Below are positions 22,820 to 31,283 of a stretch of 64,000 nt of DNA, one piece after another. The translations under genes were made by a program, and so were the position numbers. The first letter of the stretch is position 1. Every line of letters begins with the position of its first letter. The stretch comes from an uncultured Eubacteriales bacterium (GTDB lineage: Bacteria > Bacillota > Clostridia > Oscillospirales > Oscillospiraceae). The notes beneath the pieces are model-generated. The model was not told the origin of the DNA and did not search any database. It saw only the letters and a list, made by a program, of their open reading frames with translations. The DNA is taken from the NCBI GenBank assembly GCA_900079765.1, contig LT599017.1, positions 620,001-684,000 of the forward strand, given 5' to 3'.

Positions 22820-23920
22820 ATGGCCGAATACACTCAGACCAAATTTGACAGCAAAAGTTTTAACCCGGTAGCGTTTGGAGCTTATGTGGAGCGCATTCCC
22901 TCTACCAAGAGAAATGAACTTATTAAGTCCCGCGCTTTGCGAGGGAACGCCCAGATTAAAGAGGCCTTCTCCAGCCAGACCGGCACCGCCTACGCTACTA
23001 TCCCCATGACCGGGCGTATTGGTGGAACGCCTCTGAACTATGACGGTGTGACCGACATCACCGCTCAGACTACCACCACCTTCGAGCGCGGCGTGGTTGT
23101 TATCGGTAGGGCGCAGGCGTGGACGGAGAAGGACTTCTCCACCGATATCACCGGCGGCGTGAACTTCATGGACAATGTGGCCGCTCAGGTCGCCGAGTAT
23201 TGGGACAGCGTGGACCAGAATACGATTCTGTCCGTCCTCAAGGGCATATTCGCCATGACCGGTGCAGATAACCTGAAGTTCGTCAATGGCCACACTCTGG
23301 ACATCGCCGCCATCGCTGGAGAGGACAAGGACGGCAACCCCAAGAGTGCAGTGGGCCCAACCACCCTCAATGTTGCCATCCAGCAGTCCAGCGGCGACAA
23401 CAAATCTGTGTTCACTGTCGCTATCATGCACTCTACCGTGGCCACCAACCTAGAGAATCTGCGGCTGCTGTCCTACCTGAAGTACACAGATGCCCAGGGC
23501 ATCCAGCGCGATCTCGGCATTGGGACATGGAATGGGCGGGCCGTTCTTATCGATGATTCCATGCCAACAGAGGACGTTGCGGAAAGCTCCGCTGGTGCTG
23601 GTGATGGCTACACCAAGTACACCACGTATGTCCTTGGTGACGGCGCTTTCGATTATGAGAGCATCGGGGCAAAAGTGCCTTTCGAGATGGACCGCAACCC
23701 TTCCGTCAATGGTGGCCAGGACACGCTTTATTCCAGACAGCGCAAAGTGTTTGCACCCTTCGGTGTCTCCTACGCCAAGAAGACCCAGGCCAGCCTTTCC
23801 CCCACCAGCGCCGAGCTGGAGAACGGCGGAAACTGGACGCTGGTTCACAACGGGGCCACCAGTAAGGAGTACATCGACCACAAGGCAATCCCCATTGCTC
23901 GGATCATCTCCAGAGGGTAA
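22820..23920 (+). CDS. Major capsid protein
   Basis: A 366-residue protein with the phage coat pattern: YTQTKFDSKSFNPVAFGAYV at the N-terminus, TAYATIPMTGRIGG, RAQAWTEKDFSTDITGG and AAQVAEYWDSVDQNTILSVL. AAGGAG lies upstream. Its position after scaffold and before connectors, and its length, support the major coat assignment. Confidence 0.88.
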   Translation: MAEYTQTKFDSKSFNPVAFGAYVERIPSTKRNELIKSRALRGNAQIKEAFSSQTGTAYATIPMTGRIGGTPLNYDGVTDITAQTTTTFERGVVVIGRAQAWTEKDFSTDITGGVNFMDNVAAQVAEYWDSVDQNTILSVLKGIFAMTGADNLKFVNGHTLDIAAIAGEDKDGNPKSAVGPTTLNVAIQQSSGDNKSVFTVAIMHSTVATNLENLRLLSYLKYTDAQGIQRDLGIGTWNGRAVLIDDSMPTEDVAESSAGAGDGYTKYTTYVLGDGAFDYESIGAKVPFEMDRNPSVNGGQDTLYSRQRKVFAPFGVSYAKKTQASLSPTSAELENGGNWTLVHNGATSKEYIDHKAIPIARIISRG

Positions 23921-23925
23921 GCGCT

Positions 23926-24309
23926 ATGGATCAGGAAAGCGCCCGGCTGACTATGCTCAAGTCCCTGCTGGGCATTGGTGAGAGCGACAACGGCAAGGAC
24001 GTGCTGCTGGAGTTTGCCCTTAAGATGGTAGAGGGCCAGGTGCTGTCCTATATCAATCAAGATGTTCTGCCGGAGGCGCTGGAGCGCCCCTTGGTGCTGA
24101 TGACTGCAAGCTATTGGAAGGGGGCAGGCCTGGGCAATGAACAGGCCGCCCCCGGCCCAGTGGCAAGCGTCAGCCGTGGTGATGTGTCCACCAGCTTTGC
24201 CGCGCAGGCGGGGACAGCGGCTACGGCCGGAACTTTTGACCTGGGGGATGGCGGCAGTTTCTTCGGATGGCGGGAGACTCTGAACAGCTACAGAAAGCTG
24301 AGGCGGTAA
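23926..24309 (+). CDS. Head-tail connector (gp6-like)
   Basis: A 127-residue helical protein with LTMLKSLLGIGESDNGKDVLLEFALKM near the start and VVL-type helices for ring formation; SRGDVSTSFA near the end is typical for this connector family. It is the first gene after the coat protein. Confidence 0.75.
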   Translation: MDQESARLTMLKSLLGIGESDNGKDVLLEFALKMVEGQVLSYINQDVLPEALERPLVLMTASYWKGAGLGNEQAAPGPVASVSRGDVSTSFAAQAGTAATAGTFDLGDGGSFFGWRETLNSYRKLRR

Positions 24310-24310
24310 C

Positions 24311-24676
24311 ATGGGTTTCGGAAATCCATCCATTGAGCGGGCAGCCATTGAGGCCACCTACGAGGACAAAGCCGCTGTGCTCCGTGTCCAGGACGTTCAG
24401 GACGGCAGCCTGACCAGACAGGAGGAAACGACGGTCTATCAGGCTGTGTCCTGTGGGCTGAGCCGTGGCGGGGGAGACAGCAGCGGACAGACGGCGATGC
24501 AGAATAACATTGACTATGACGCGACGCTGTTCTTGGCCCCCGAGCTGGACATACGGCCCGGTGACCGGGTGGAGGTGACCCGGTTTGGGGTTATGCACTC
24601 TTTTTCGGTAGAGGGCCGCACGGCGGTTTATGCCACACACCAGGAGGCTCGGCTGAAGGAGCGCGGGCTGGCATGA
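24311..24676 (+). CDS. Head closure / head-tail joining protein
   Basis: A 121-residue beta-rich protein (DYDATLFLAPELDIRPGDRVEV, VMHSFSVEGRT) in the stopper position between the connector and the gp10-like gene. Assigned by gene order and by the barrel-like pattern. Confidence 0.65.
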   Translation: MGFGNPSIERAAIEATYEDKAAVLRVQDVQDGSLTRQEETTVYQAVSCGLSRGGGDSSGQTAMQNNIDYDATLFLAPELDIRPGDRVEVTRFGVMHSFSVEGRTAVYATHQEARLKERGLA

Positions 24677-25191
24677 GCGTGGACAACAGCGAGCTGATGG
24701 CATTTCAACGAAAGCTGGAGGCCCTGCGTGATAGTATGCCACAGGTGATGGAGCAGCTGGTGGTGGGCGAGGGCGTTTACGCCGTTAAGCAGGCCAGGAG
24801 CATCTGCAAGGAGGACGGCATCGTCAATAACGGCACCTACCGCATGAACTTCCACGCCGGCAACCGTGCAATGATAGATCCCGGCGGGGCAGAGTACGAC
24901 GGCAGCCCGGTCTTGAAGAGCGGAACAAGCTACAAGATCGACGTATACAACAACCTGGACTACGCAAAGCATCTGGAGTATGGGTTCCGGTCCCATTTTG
25001 TTCCCGGGTACTGGGAAGGGCATTCCTATGTCTATCAGCCAGGATTCCCCGGCGGGATGTATGTGGGACCGTATAACGGGTTTGTTAGAGGTCACTTCAC
25101 GCTGATGCGGGCAATACGCAGGACCAAGCAGACCCAGGACGCAAGGCTACAGCGCAAGGCGGATAAAATCATCCGGGAGGGATTGCGGTGA
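24673..25191 (+). CDS. HK97 gp10-like tail completion protein
   Basis: A 172-residue protein; VGEGVYAVKQARSICKEDGIVNNGTYRM and YAKHLEYGFRSHFVPGYW carry the gp10-family signature (a region around NLDYAKHLEYG). It overlaps both neighbours by 4 bp and links head and tail. Confidence 0.8.
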   Translation: MSVDNSELMAFQRKLEALRDSMPQVMEQLVVGEGVYAVKQARSICKEDGIVNNGTYRMNFHAGNRAMIDPGGAEYDGSPVLKSGTSYKIDVYNNLDYAKHLEYGFRSHFVPGYWEGHSYVYQPGFPGGMYVGPYNGFVRGHFTLMRAIRRTKQTQDARLQRKADKIIREGLR

Positions 25192-25625
25192 CATTGGAAC
25201 ATTTGGTACGCGCCGCGGGCCAGAGATTACAGGAGTTGTGGCCGGAGCGCAAGGTGCGTGTAGACAAAATCCCCAAAGATGCAGACGGGAGCTTCTTTCT
25301 GGGCGTGATCGATTCCGACCATGACGGGGAGCTGGACCGGCGCTTTCGCCGATCGGCGCGGTTCGAGGTCTGCTATTTCCTTCAAAGCGAGGACAATTTG
25401 GATTATCTGGCATGGGCGGAGACCATGTATGATTCCTTCCGTGTTCTGGAGGTAAATGACGGCGACAGAATCCGCCGGGTCAAGCTCATCAATCGAAAGG
25501 CCAGGCAAGACAGCGACCAACGGTATTACCAATTCCTCTTTGATGTGGAAAGTGTTCTATGGGAGACCGTCACATCCGGCGAGGTAATGGAGAAATTGGA
25601 ACAGAGGGAGGAAATCAGCACATGA
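25188..25625 (+). CDS. DUF6838 tail-completion/terminator protein
   Basis: GTG at 25188. The 145-residue protein shows DADGSFFLGVIDSDHDGELDRRFRRSARFEVCYF and FDVESVLWE, the pattern of the DUF6838 family that sits just before sheath genes in Clostridia myophages. Role inferred as tail terminator. Confidence 0.75.
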   Translation: MTLEHLVRAAGQRLQELWPERKVRVDKIPKDADGSFFLGVIDSDHDGELDRRFRRSARFEVCYFLQSEDNLDYLAWAETMYDSFRVLEVNDGDRIRRVKLINRKARQDSDQRYYQFLFDVESVLWETVTSGEVMEKLEQREEIST

Positions 25626-25798
25626 GCTGCGAGAAAAAGAACAGCGACCCTGTGTTCACTAAGGACCAGTTGATGGGCAGCGCGGCCTTTTATAGCCGGA
25701 AGGATGTTCTTGCGGCGGTTCTGCGGGACAAGGAAGTTTACACAAAGAGCCAGGCCGAGCGCCTGGTAGATGAATTTTTGAAAGGCAAGGTGAAGTAA
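25622..25798 (+). CDS. 58-residue hypothetical tail-region protein
   Basis: ATG at 25622 overlaps the previous stop. FTKDQLMGSAAFYSRKDVLAAVL and a Lys-rich end are typical of small proteins that sit between DUF6838 and sheath genes. Function unknown. Confidence 0.7.
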   Translation: MSCEKKNSDPVFTKDQLMGSAAFYSRKDVLAAVLRDKEVYTKSQAERLVDEFLKGKVK

Positions 25799-25799
25799 G

Positions 25800-27137
25800 A
25801 TGCCTGTGGGCGGAGGCACCTTTATGGTGCAGAACAAGGTCCTTCCTGGGGCCTACATCAATATGGTTAGCGCGGCGAACGCCGCTATGGCCGGGGCACG
25901 GGGCGTCGTAGCCCTTCCGTTGGAACTGAACTGGGGGCCTGAGAATCAGATTTTAACCATCACGGCGGCTGAGTTCAACCAGATCGCGCTGAAGACTCTG
26001 GGGTACGCTCCAACCGACCAAAGCCTGCTATTGGTGCGGGAGACACTGAAGCGGGCCGGTACGCTGCTGGTCTACCGTGTTAATTCGGGCGGCGCGAAGG
26101 CAAGCGCCACTGCCGGAGGTGCAACGGCGACCGCCAAATACGGCGGGACCCGAGGGAATGCCATTAAGGTGGCTCTCTTGGGAAATGCGGACAACGCCGA
26201 TAACGTGGACGTAGTGACCTATCTGGATGATGCCGAGGTGGACAGCCAGACAGTTGCTAAGTCTGGCGGGACCTCCAGTTTAAAACCCAATGACTATGTG
26301 ACGTTCGCCGGGCCGGGCCCGTTGACTGCGGCAGCGGCTACATCCTTAACCGGTGGCGCTAATGGCACAGCGAATGGCACGGCATACGCTGCTTGGCTCT
26401 CCGCACTTGAAGTGGAGAGCTTTGGCGTTGTGGGGTTCCCTGGGACAGATGCCACCGTGAAAGCCCTTGTGGCCGCCTTTGTGGAGCGTCTACGCAATGA
26501 CGACGGGCGGAAGGTTATCGGCGTACTCTACCAGTACCCTGCGGCGGACAGCATCGGCATCATTAGCGTGAAAAACGGCGTGAAACTTTCCGATGGCACT
26601 ACGTTGACCGGCGACAAAGCGGTAGCCTGGGTGGCGGGGGCCTCAGCCGGTGCAGAAATCAACGAGAGCCTGACCAATACGGCCTATGACGGCGCGGTGG
26701 ACGTTGACATCAAGTATACCAAGAGCCAGTACGAGGCAGCCATCCGGGCGGGCGAGTTCGTCTTCTATGCCGACGGCGGGAAGGCACGGGTGCTGTCCGA
26801 TATCAACACTCGCACCACCTTCAGCGGAGGTATGAGCGAGGACTGGACCGGTAACCGGGTGGTGCGCGTCATGGATGGGTGGGCAAATGAGGTCGCCAGT
26901 ATCTTTGGTGAGCGCTACATGGGGGCACAGACCAACAGCGACACCGGGCGTGAGCTTTTCAAGGCCGACCTCGTTGCCCTGGGAATGGAGTATCGGGAGC
27001 TGGATGCTATCAGCGGCTTCAGCTCTGAGGACATCACCGTGCAGCAGGGGGCCGGGAAACGAGACGTGGTGGTAGACTGCGCCCTCACGCCCAATGACAG
27101 CATGGAGAAGCTTTACATGACCGTGACGGTCAACTGA
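25800..27137 (+). CDS. Phage tail sheath protein (XkdK-like)
   Basis: A 445-residue contractile sheath subunit. VLPGAYINMVSAAN, GARGVVALPLELNWGP, a variable middle insertion, and the conserved C-terminal half (GGKARVLSDINTRTTF, VVRVMDGWANEVASIFGERY, ITVQQGAGKRDVVVDCALTP) fit the family. It shows that the phage is a contractile-tailed myovirus. Confidence 0.93.
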   Translation: MPVGGGTFMVQNKVLPGAYINMVSAANAAMAGARGVVALPLELNWGPENQILTITAAEFNQIALKTLGYAPTDQSLLLVRETLKRAGTLLVYRVNSGGAKASATAGGATATAKYGGTRGNAIKVALLGNADNADNVDVVTYLDDAEVDSQTVAKSGGTSSLKPNDYVTFAGPGPLTAAAATSLTGGANGTANGTAYAAWLSALEVESFGVVGFPGTDATVKALVAAFVERLRNDDGRKVIGVLYQYPAADSIGIISVKNGVKLSDGTTLTGDKAVAWVAGASAGAEINESLTNTAYDGAVDVDIKYTKSQYEAAIRAGEFVFYADGGKARVLSDINTRTTFSGGMSEDWTGNRVVRVMDGWANEVASIFGERYMGAQTNSDTGRELFKADLVALGMEYRELDAISGFSSEDITVQQGAGKRDVVVDCALTPNDSMEKLYMTVTVN

Positions 27138-27154
27138 GAAAGGAGTAACACGGT

Positions 27155-27613
27155 ATGAAGACACTATCCGGCAACGACACCCTTTCCGGAAAGGAGGGGC
27201 GGGCGTATGCCAAGATCGGCGGCAACAACGAAGAGATGTTCATGGCGAAGTCCATTGAGGCCTCCGTGGAGAAGAGCAAGGGCACGGTGAAGTCCATCGG
27301 ACGGCGCATGACGGGCCACAAGACCACCGGTGGCGAGGGCACAGGCTCTATGACCCTCTACTATGGTACCCCCCTCTTCCGGGCACAACTGAAGGAGTGG
27401 AAGGAGACCGGCGTAGACCCGTACTTCGATATGGTCATTGAGAACGACGACCAGGAATCCGCTGCCGGGAAACAGACGGTGCTCCTGATGGGGGTCAACC
27501 TGGATTCCACAATGCTGACCAAGCTGGATGGCGACAGCGACGACCCCCTGGAGGAGGACGTGGATTTCACCTTCGAGGATTTCGACATTCTTACTCCGTT
27601 TAAGAAGTTCTAA
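27155..27613 (+). CDS. Tail tube protein (XkdM-like)
   Basis: A 152-residue protein. TLSGKEGRAYAKIGGNNEEMF, VKSIGRRMTGHKTTGGEGTGS and EEDVDFTFEDFDIL are the hallmarks of XkdM-type tube proteins. It directly follows sheath, as in PBSX. Confidence 0.9.
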   Translation: MKTLSGNDTLSGKEGRAYAKIGGNNEEMFMAKSIEASVEKSKGTVKSIGRRMTGHKTTGGEGTGSMTLYYGTPLFRAQLKEWKETGVDPYFDMVIENDDQESAAGKQTVLLMGVNLDSTMLTKLDGDSDDPLEEDVDFTFEDFDILTPFKKF

Positions 27614-27619
27614 CAGGGG

Positions 27620-27649
27620 TTGCGCCTTACCCTTTAGGCGTGGTATCAT
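27620..27649 (+). promoter_or_regulatory. Promoter of an inserted accessory gene
   Basis: TTGCGC (27620-27625), an 18-bp spacer and TATCAT (27644-27649). It lies in a 61-bp gap between tail tube and the inserted gene, so transcription independent of the late promoter is likely. Confidence 0.55.
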
Positions 27650-27674
27650 ATGGAAAAAAGGGGAGGGCTGTAAC

Positions 27675-28025
27675 ATGGGAGCGAAAAACATGGTCATTGC
27701 GGGAGACTACTTAAACAAAGGTGTAATGAAATTTGGCGTGACAGCGCAAATTAACACCAGCTTGAAAGAGTCTTTGGTGCTGAACAAAGCAACCGTTGAC
27801 AGTTACGAGGTCGTCACCGAAGAACACAGCAAAAGCGCCTCAAGTGGGGTTGCCCGCGGGCTCGTGGGCGGAGTGTTGCTCGGGCCAGTAGGACTGCTGG
27901 CGGGTGGAATAAGTGCAAAGAACAAGGGGGCGTATACTGTCGCAATTGCCTTCAAGGATGGTAAGCGGAGCCTTGCAGAAATTGACGAAAAGATATATAA
28001 AGCCCTGGTAGCAAGCATGTTTTAA
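27675..28025 (+). CDS. Accessory glycine-zipper protein between tail genes
   Basis: ATG at 27675 follows GGGGAGGGC. The 116-residue protein has a central glycine-zipper hairpin (GVARGLVGGVLLGPVGLLAGG), likely membrane-active, flanked by soluble parts ending AIAFKDGKRSLAEIDEKIYKAL. It interrupts the normal tube-to-chaperone order and is bracketed by a promoter and a terminator, the layout of a phage moron. Similar proteins occur in bacterial genomes without known function. Confidence 0.7.
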   Translation: MGAKNMVIAGDYLNKGVMKFGVTAQINTSLKESLVLNKATVDSYEVVTEEHSKSASSGVARGLVGGVLLGPVGLLAGGISAKNKGAYTVAIAFKDGKRSLAEIDEKIYKALVASMF

Positions 28026-28036
28026 GAAAAGTGAGA

Positions 28037-28069
28037 GGCAGCCGTCCGAATGTGGGCGGTTGCCTTTTT
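28037..28069 (+). terminator. Terminator of the accessory gene
   Basis: GGCAGCCGTCC pairs over 11 bp (two G-U) with GGGCGGTTGCC around GAATGT, followed by TTTTTC. It closes the accessory transcription unit just before the tail chaperone gene. Confidence 0.75.
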
Positions 28070-28095
28070 CATAGCTATATTGAGAGGAGAACAAT

Positions 28096-28503
28096 ATGAG
28101 CAAGTTGCAGGAATTTTTGATGCAGGGCGGAGCCGCAGAATCGGTAACCGCCGAGGTTGCGGTGGCTGGGTTCCCGCACCCGTTCACCGTAAAAAGCATC
28201 AGCGAGGCCGAGAACAAGGCCCTGCGCAAGAGCTGCCAGAAGACCAGCCTGGACAAGAAGACCCACCAGAAGAGCGTAGAGACCGACCAGGACCTGTATA
28301 ACAACCGCCTGGTGGCCGCGTGCTGCGTTGACCCTAACTTCAAGGACGCGCAGTTGCAGGAGACCTATGGAGTGGTGGGCGCGGAGGCCCTGATTGATAA
28401 TGTGCTCAAGCCAGGGCAGTTCGTTGAGGTGCTGCTTGCGGTGCAGGAGGTCAATGGCTTTTCTGATAGCGTAAACGATCTGAGGGACGAAGCAAAAAAC
28501 TGA
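28096..28503 (+). CDS. Tail assembly chaperone, short form (XkdN-like)
   Basis: ATG follows GAGAGGAGAAC. The 135-residue protein (KLQEFLMQGGAAESVTAEVAV, FPHPFTVKSISEAENKALRK, CCVDPNFKDAQLQETYG, VLLAVQEVNGFSDSVNDL) matches XkdN. Its last codons read GCA AAA AAC TGA, so the stop lies directly after a canonical slippery heptamer. Confidence 0.88.
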   Translation: MSKLQEFLMQGGAAESVTAEVAVAGFPHPFTVKSISEAENKALRKSCQKTSLDKKTHQKSVETDQDLYNNRLVAACCVDPNFKDAQLQETYGVVGAEALIDNVLKPGQFVEVLLAVQEVNGFSDSVNDLRDEAKN

Positions 28504-28685
28504 TCGAGGAGGGTGACGGTGAGGCGGTCTATGCCCACTACGCCCTCCACCGGCTTAAAATACTGCCCGGCCAACTGACGGCCCTCCCTGTAAGAGAGAG
28601 GGCTTTTATTTATGCCTCCATTGACCTACAGGTTGATAAGGAAAAGCGGGAGGCGGCACGGGCCGCTAAGAGGAAACGGAGGTGA
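28494..28685 (+). other. Programmed -1 frameshift site and extension of the tail chaperone
   Basis: The heptamer A-AAA-AAC (28494-28500) precedes TGA 28501. A slip of -1 continues at CTG 28500 with 61 more codons to TGA 28683, adding YAHYALHRLKILPGQLTAL and a very basic Lys/Arg tail. This yields the long G-T type chaperone found in nearly all long-tailed phages. The extension has no start of its own. Confidence 0.8.
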
Positions 28686-28689
28686 TTTC

Positions 28690-30621
28690 GTGTCTGTCGC
28701 AACACAAATGGATATCAGGGACAGGATGTCCTCGGTTCTGGACAAAATTACTCGCAATACGGAACGGGTGAATACTGCCCTGCGGACTACCGACGCCCTG
28801 ACACAGACTACGGGGAGTCAGGTAGGAGGATTCGGCCATACGGCCACTGAGGCCGACAGAGCCGCGGAGCGCGTGGAGAACTTCAACCAAAAGCAGCGGC
28901 AGGCCCAGACGGAGTCGCGCGGCATCACCGACGAGTGGGGGCGGATTAAAGGGGCTGTCCAAGGGGCGATAGCCGCCATGGGGCTGAAGAAGGCACTGGA
29001 CCTCTCCGACACAATGGCGACCACCCAGGCACGGTTGGACCTGATGAACGACGGACTGCAGACCACAAAGGAGTTACAGGACCAGATCATGGCCTCCGCT
29101 AACCGCTCCCGCGCTGCCTACCAGACTACCGCCGACGCAGTGTCTAAGATGGGCATTATGGCGGCGGATGCCTTCGGTAGCAACAAGGAACTGATTGCTT
29201 TTTCTGAGCTTATCAACAAGCAATTCACCATTGCCGGGACATCGGCGGCGGGGATCGACGCGGCCATGCTGCAATTGACCCAGGCCATGGCCTCTGGTGT
29301 CCTTCGCGGCGAGGAATTGAACAGCGTATTTGAGCAAGCACCGACAATCATTCAGACCATCGCCAAATATCTGGACGTTCCCATCGGGAAAATCCGGGAG
29401 ATGGCAGCAGATGGAGAGATTACGGCCAGCGTCGTCAAAAACGCTATGCTAGCGTCTGCGGATGAGATCAATGCAAAATTTGAATCTATGCCTATGACCT
29501 GGGGGCAGGTGTGGATCCGGATGAGCAATGCAGCGCTGGTAGCGCTCCAGCCTGTTTTGACAGGAATCAACTGGCTTGCAAACAACATTGAAATCATCGG
29601 GCCCTTGGTTCTAGGCCTCGGGGCCGCATTCCTGGTGTTTCAGGTGGCAGCTCACTGGACGCAGATTGCGGCGGCAGCCACTGCGGCTTATCATGCCGTG
29701 GTAGGGTTCTTATCCATTGGGTTCGGCGTGTTGACAGGGAGCACAACTGCAGCAACTGCAGCAGTGTCTACGTTTAATTCTGCCTTGCTTGCCAGTCCGA
29801 TCACCTGGATTGTTATGTTGGTCGTCATCCTAATTGCCGCGCTCTACGCCGTAGTGGCGATAGTCAACAAGGTTACAGGCTCTACAGTCTCGGCAACGGG
29901 TATTATTGCAGGCGCGGTGATGTGGTTAGTGGCGCTAATCGGGAATATCGCAATCGGTCTGTTTAACGGACTGATCCAGTCTGCGTGGAGTACGTTTGTC
30001 GAGCCCTTTATCGGGATCATTGAATGGGTTTTGAACGTAGTCAATGGTGGCTTTGACGACTTCGGCGGAGCCGTGGCGAACCTGATCGGAAACATAATCT
30101 CCTGGTTCTTGTCCCTGGGAAAGGTGGTCACGAAGATCATTGACGCGATCTTTGGGACTGACTGGACGGGTGGTCTTACAGCCCTACAAGATAATGTTCT
30201 CGGCTGGGGTAAGAATGAAACAGCGATCACCCTTGACCGGAGCGCCCCCGAAATAGCTCATCGTTTTGATATGACAGATGCTTTTGACATGGGGTATAAC
30301 TTCGGCTCTGGAATTGAGGATAAGGTTGCCGGGCTATTTGGGTTCGATGGCAGCAACATGGACGCGATCTATGATGGCGTGGGCGACACGGCAGACAATA
30401 CGGGGAAAATGGCGGAGTCCGTCAACATCGCCGACGAAGACCTGAAGTTCCTGCGCGATGTGGCTGAAATGCGCTTCGTCCAGAATTTCGTCACCCTTAC
30501 CCCGACAGTTGCCATGAACGCCAGCATCAGCGAGAAGGTGGACGTGGGAGACGTTGTTGGCGAGATCGAACGTAGGCTGGAGGAGGAGTTTGCTGCCAAC
30601 GCCGAGGGGGTGTACGCATGA
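28690..30621 (+). CDS. Tail tape measure protein
   Basis: GTG at 28690 follows CGGAGGTGATTTC. A 643-residue protein: an N-terminal helical part (MDIRDRMSSVLDKITRNTERV), the tape-measure domain (LDLSDTMATTQARLDLMND, GVLRGEELNSVFEQAPTI), several hydrophobic stretches in the middle (WIVMLVVILIAALYAVVAIV) and a soluble end. The size predicts a rather short contractile tail. Confidence 0.9.
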   Translation: MSVATQMDIRDRMSSVLDKITRNTERVNTALRTTDALTQTTGSQVGGFGHTATEADRAAERVENFNQKQRQAQTESRGITDEWGRIKGAVQGAIAAMGLKKALDLSDTMATTQARLDLMNDGLQTTKELQDQIMASANRSRAAYQTTADAVSKMGIMAADAFGSNKELIAFSELINKQFTIAGTSAAGIDAAMLQLTQAMASGVLRGEELNSVFEQAPTIIQTIAKYLDVPIGKIREMAADGEITASVVKNAMLASADEINAKFESMPMTWGQVWIRMSNAALVALQPVLTGINWLANNIEIIGPLVLGLGAAFLVFQVAAHWTQIAAAATAAYHAVVGFLSIGFGVLTGSTTAATAAVSTFNSALLASPITWIVMLVVILIAALYAVVAIVNKVTGSTVSATGIIAGAVMWLVALIGNIAIGLFNGLIQSAWSTFVEPFIGIIEWVLNVVNGGFDDFGGAVANLIGNIISWFLSLGKVVTKIIDAIFGTDWTGGLTALQDNVLGWGKNETAITLDRSAPEIAHRFDMTDAFDMGYNFGSGIEDKVAGLFGFDGSNMDAIYDGVGDTADNTGKMAESVNIADEDLKFLRDVAEMRFVQNFVTLTPTVAMNASISEKVDVGDVVGEIERRLEEEFAANAEGVYA

Positions 30622-31283
30622 GCTACAGTATGTATCTCAAAACAGCAGCGGGAGTGTGGCTGCCTATTCCCGTACTGCCGGACAAGTTGAAGGTGACCAG
30701 CCCAGGCAAGAACAAGACCGATACCGTGCTGGGGCTCGGCGAGGTTCTGTTGCTACGGAAGAAGGGGCTGCGAACGCTGGCGTGGGACAGCCATTTCCCC
30801 GCCCATCCTGCGCCCTACGTGACCGGCGGCGCGTCCGCGGATATCCCAGCACCTATTGAACTGGTTAAGGCCATACAGGCGGCCAGGGACAGCCTAGAGC
30901 CGCTACGGTTCCTGCTGCTTGGCACGGACCTGGATGTAAATATGCTGGTGGGTGTGGGTGATTTCAGCTATGACGAGCGAGGCGGAGAGGTCGGGGATAT
31001 CTACTACTCTATTGAGCTGACCGAGTGGAAGGATTATTCCGCCCGGCGGCTGGTACTCCAGGGCGGCACGAAAAAGGTGGTGGATGCACCGGCAGAACGA
31101 AGTGGAACGCCTGGCCCAGCACCCAAGAGCTATACGGTGGCAGCAGGAGACAGCCTATGGTCCGTGGCCCGCAGAGCTTATGGAGACGGTGCGGCATGGA
31201 AACAAATTTATGATGCAAACAAGGCGACCATTGGGGCCAACCCTAGCCTCATCTATGCGGGGCAGGTGCTGACGCTGATATGA
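30618..31283 (+). CDS. LysM-containing tail protein (XkdP-like)
   Basis: The N-terminal 150 residues are the XkdP baseplate/tube domain (SYSMYLKTAAGVWLPIPVLP, RDSLEPLRFLLLGTDLDVNM). A C-terminal LysM follows: SYTVAAGDSLWSVARRAYGD...AGQVLTLI. It probably sits near the baseplate hub and binds glycan during entry. Confidence 0.88.
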   Translation: MSYSMYLKTAAGVWLPIPVLPDKLKVTSPGKNKTDTVLGLGEVLLLRKKGLRTLAWDSHFPAHPAPYVTGGASADIPAPIELVKAIQAARDSLEPLRFLLLGTDLDVNMLVGVGDFSYDERGGEVGDIYYSIELTEWKDYSARRLVLQGGTKKVVDAPAERSGTPGPAPKSYTVAAGDSLWSVARRAYGDGAAWKQIYDANKATIGANPSLIYAGQVLTLI

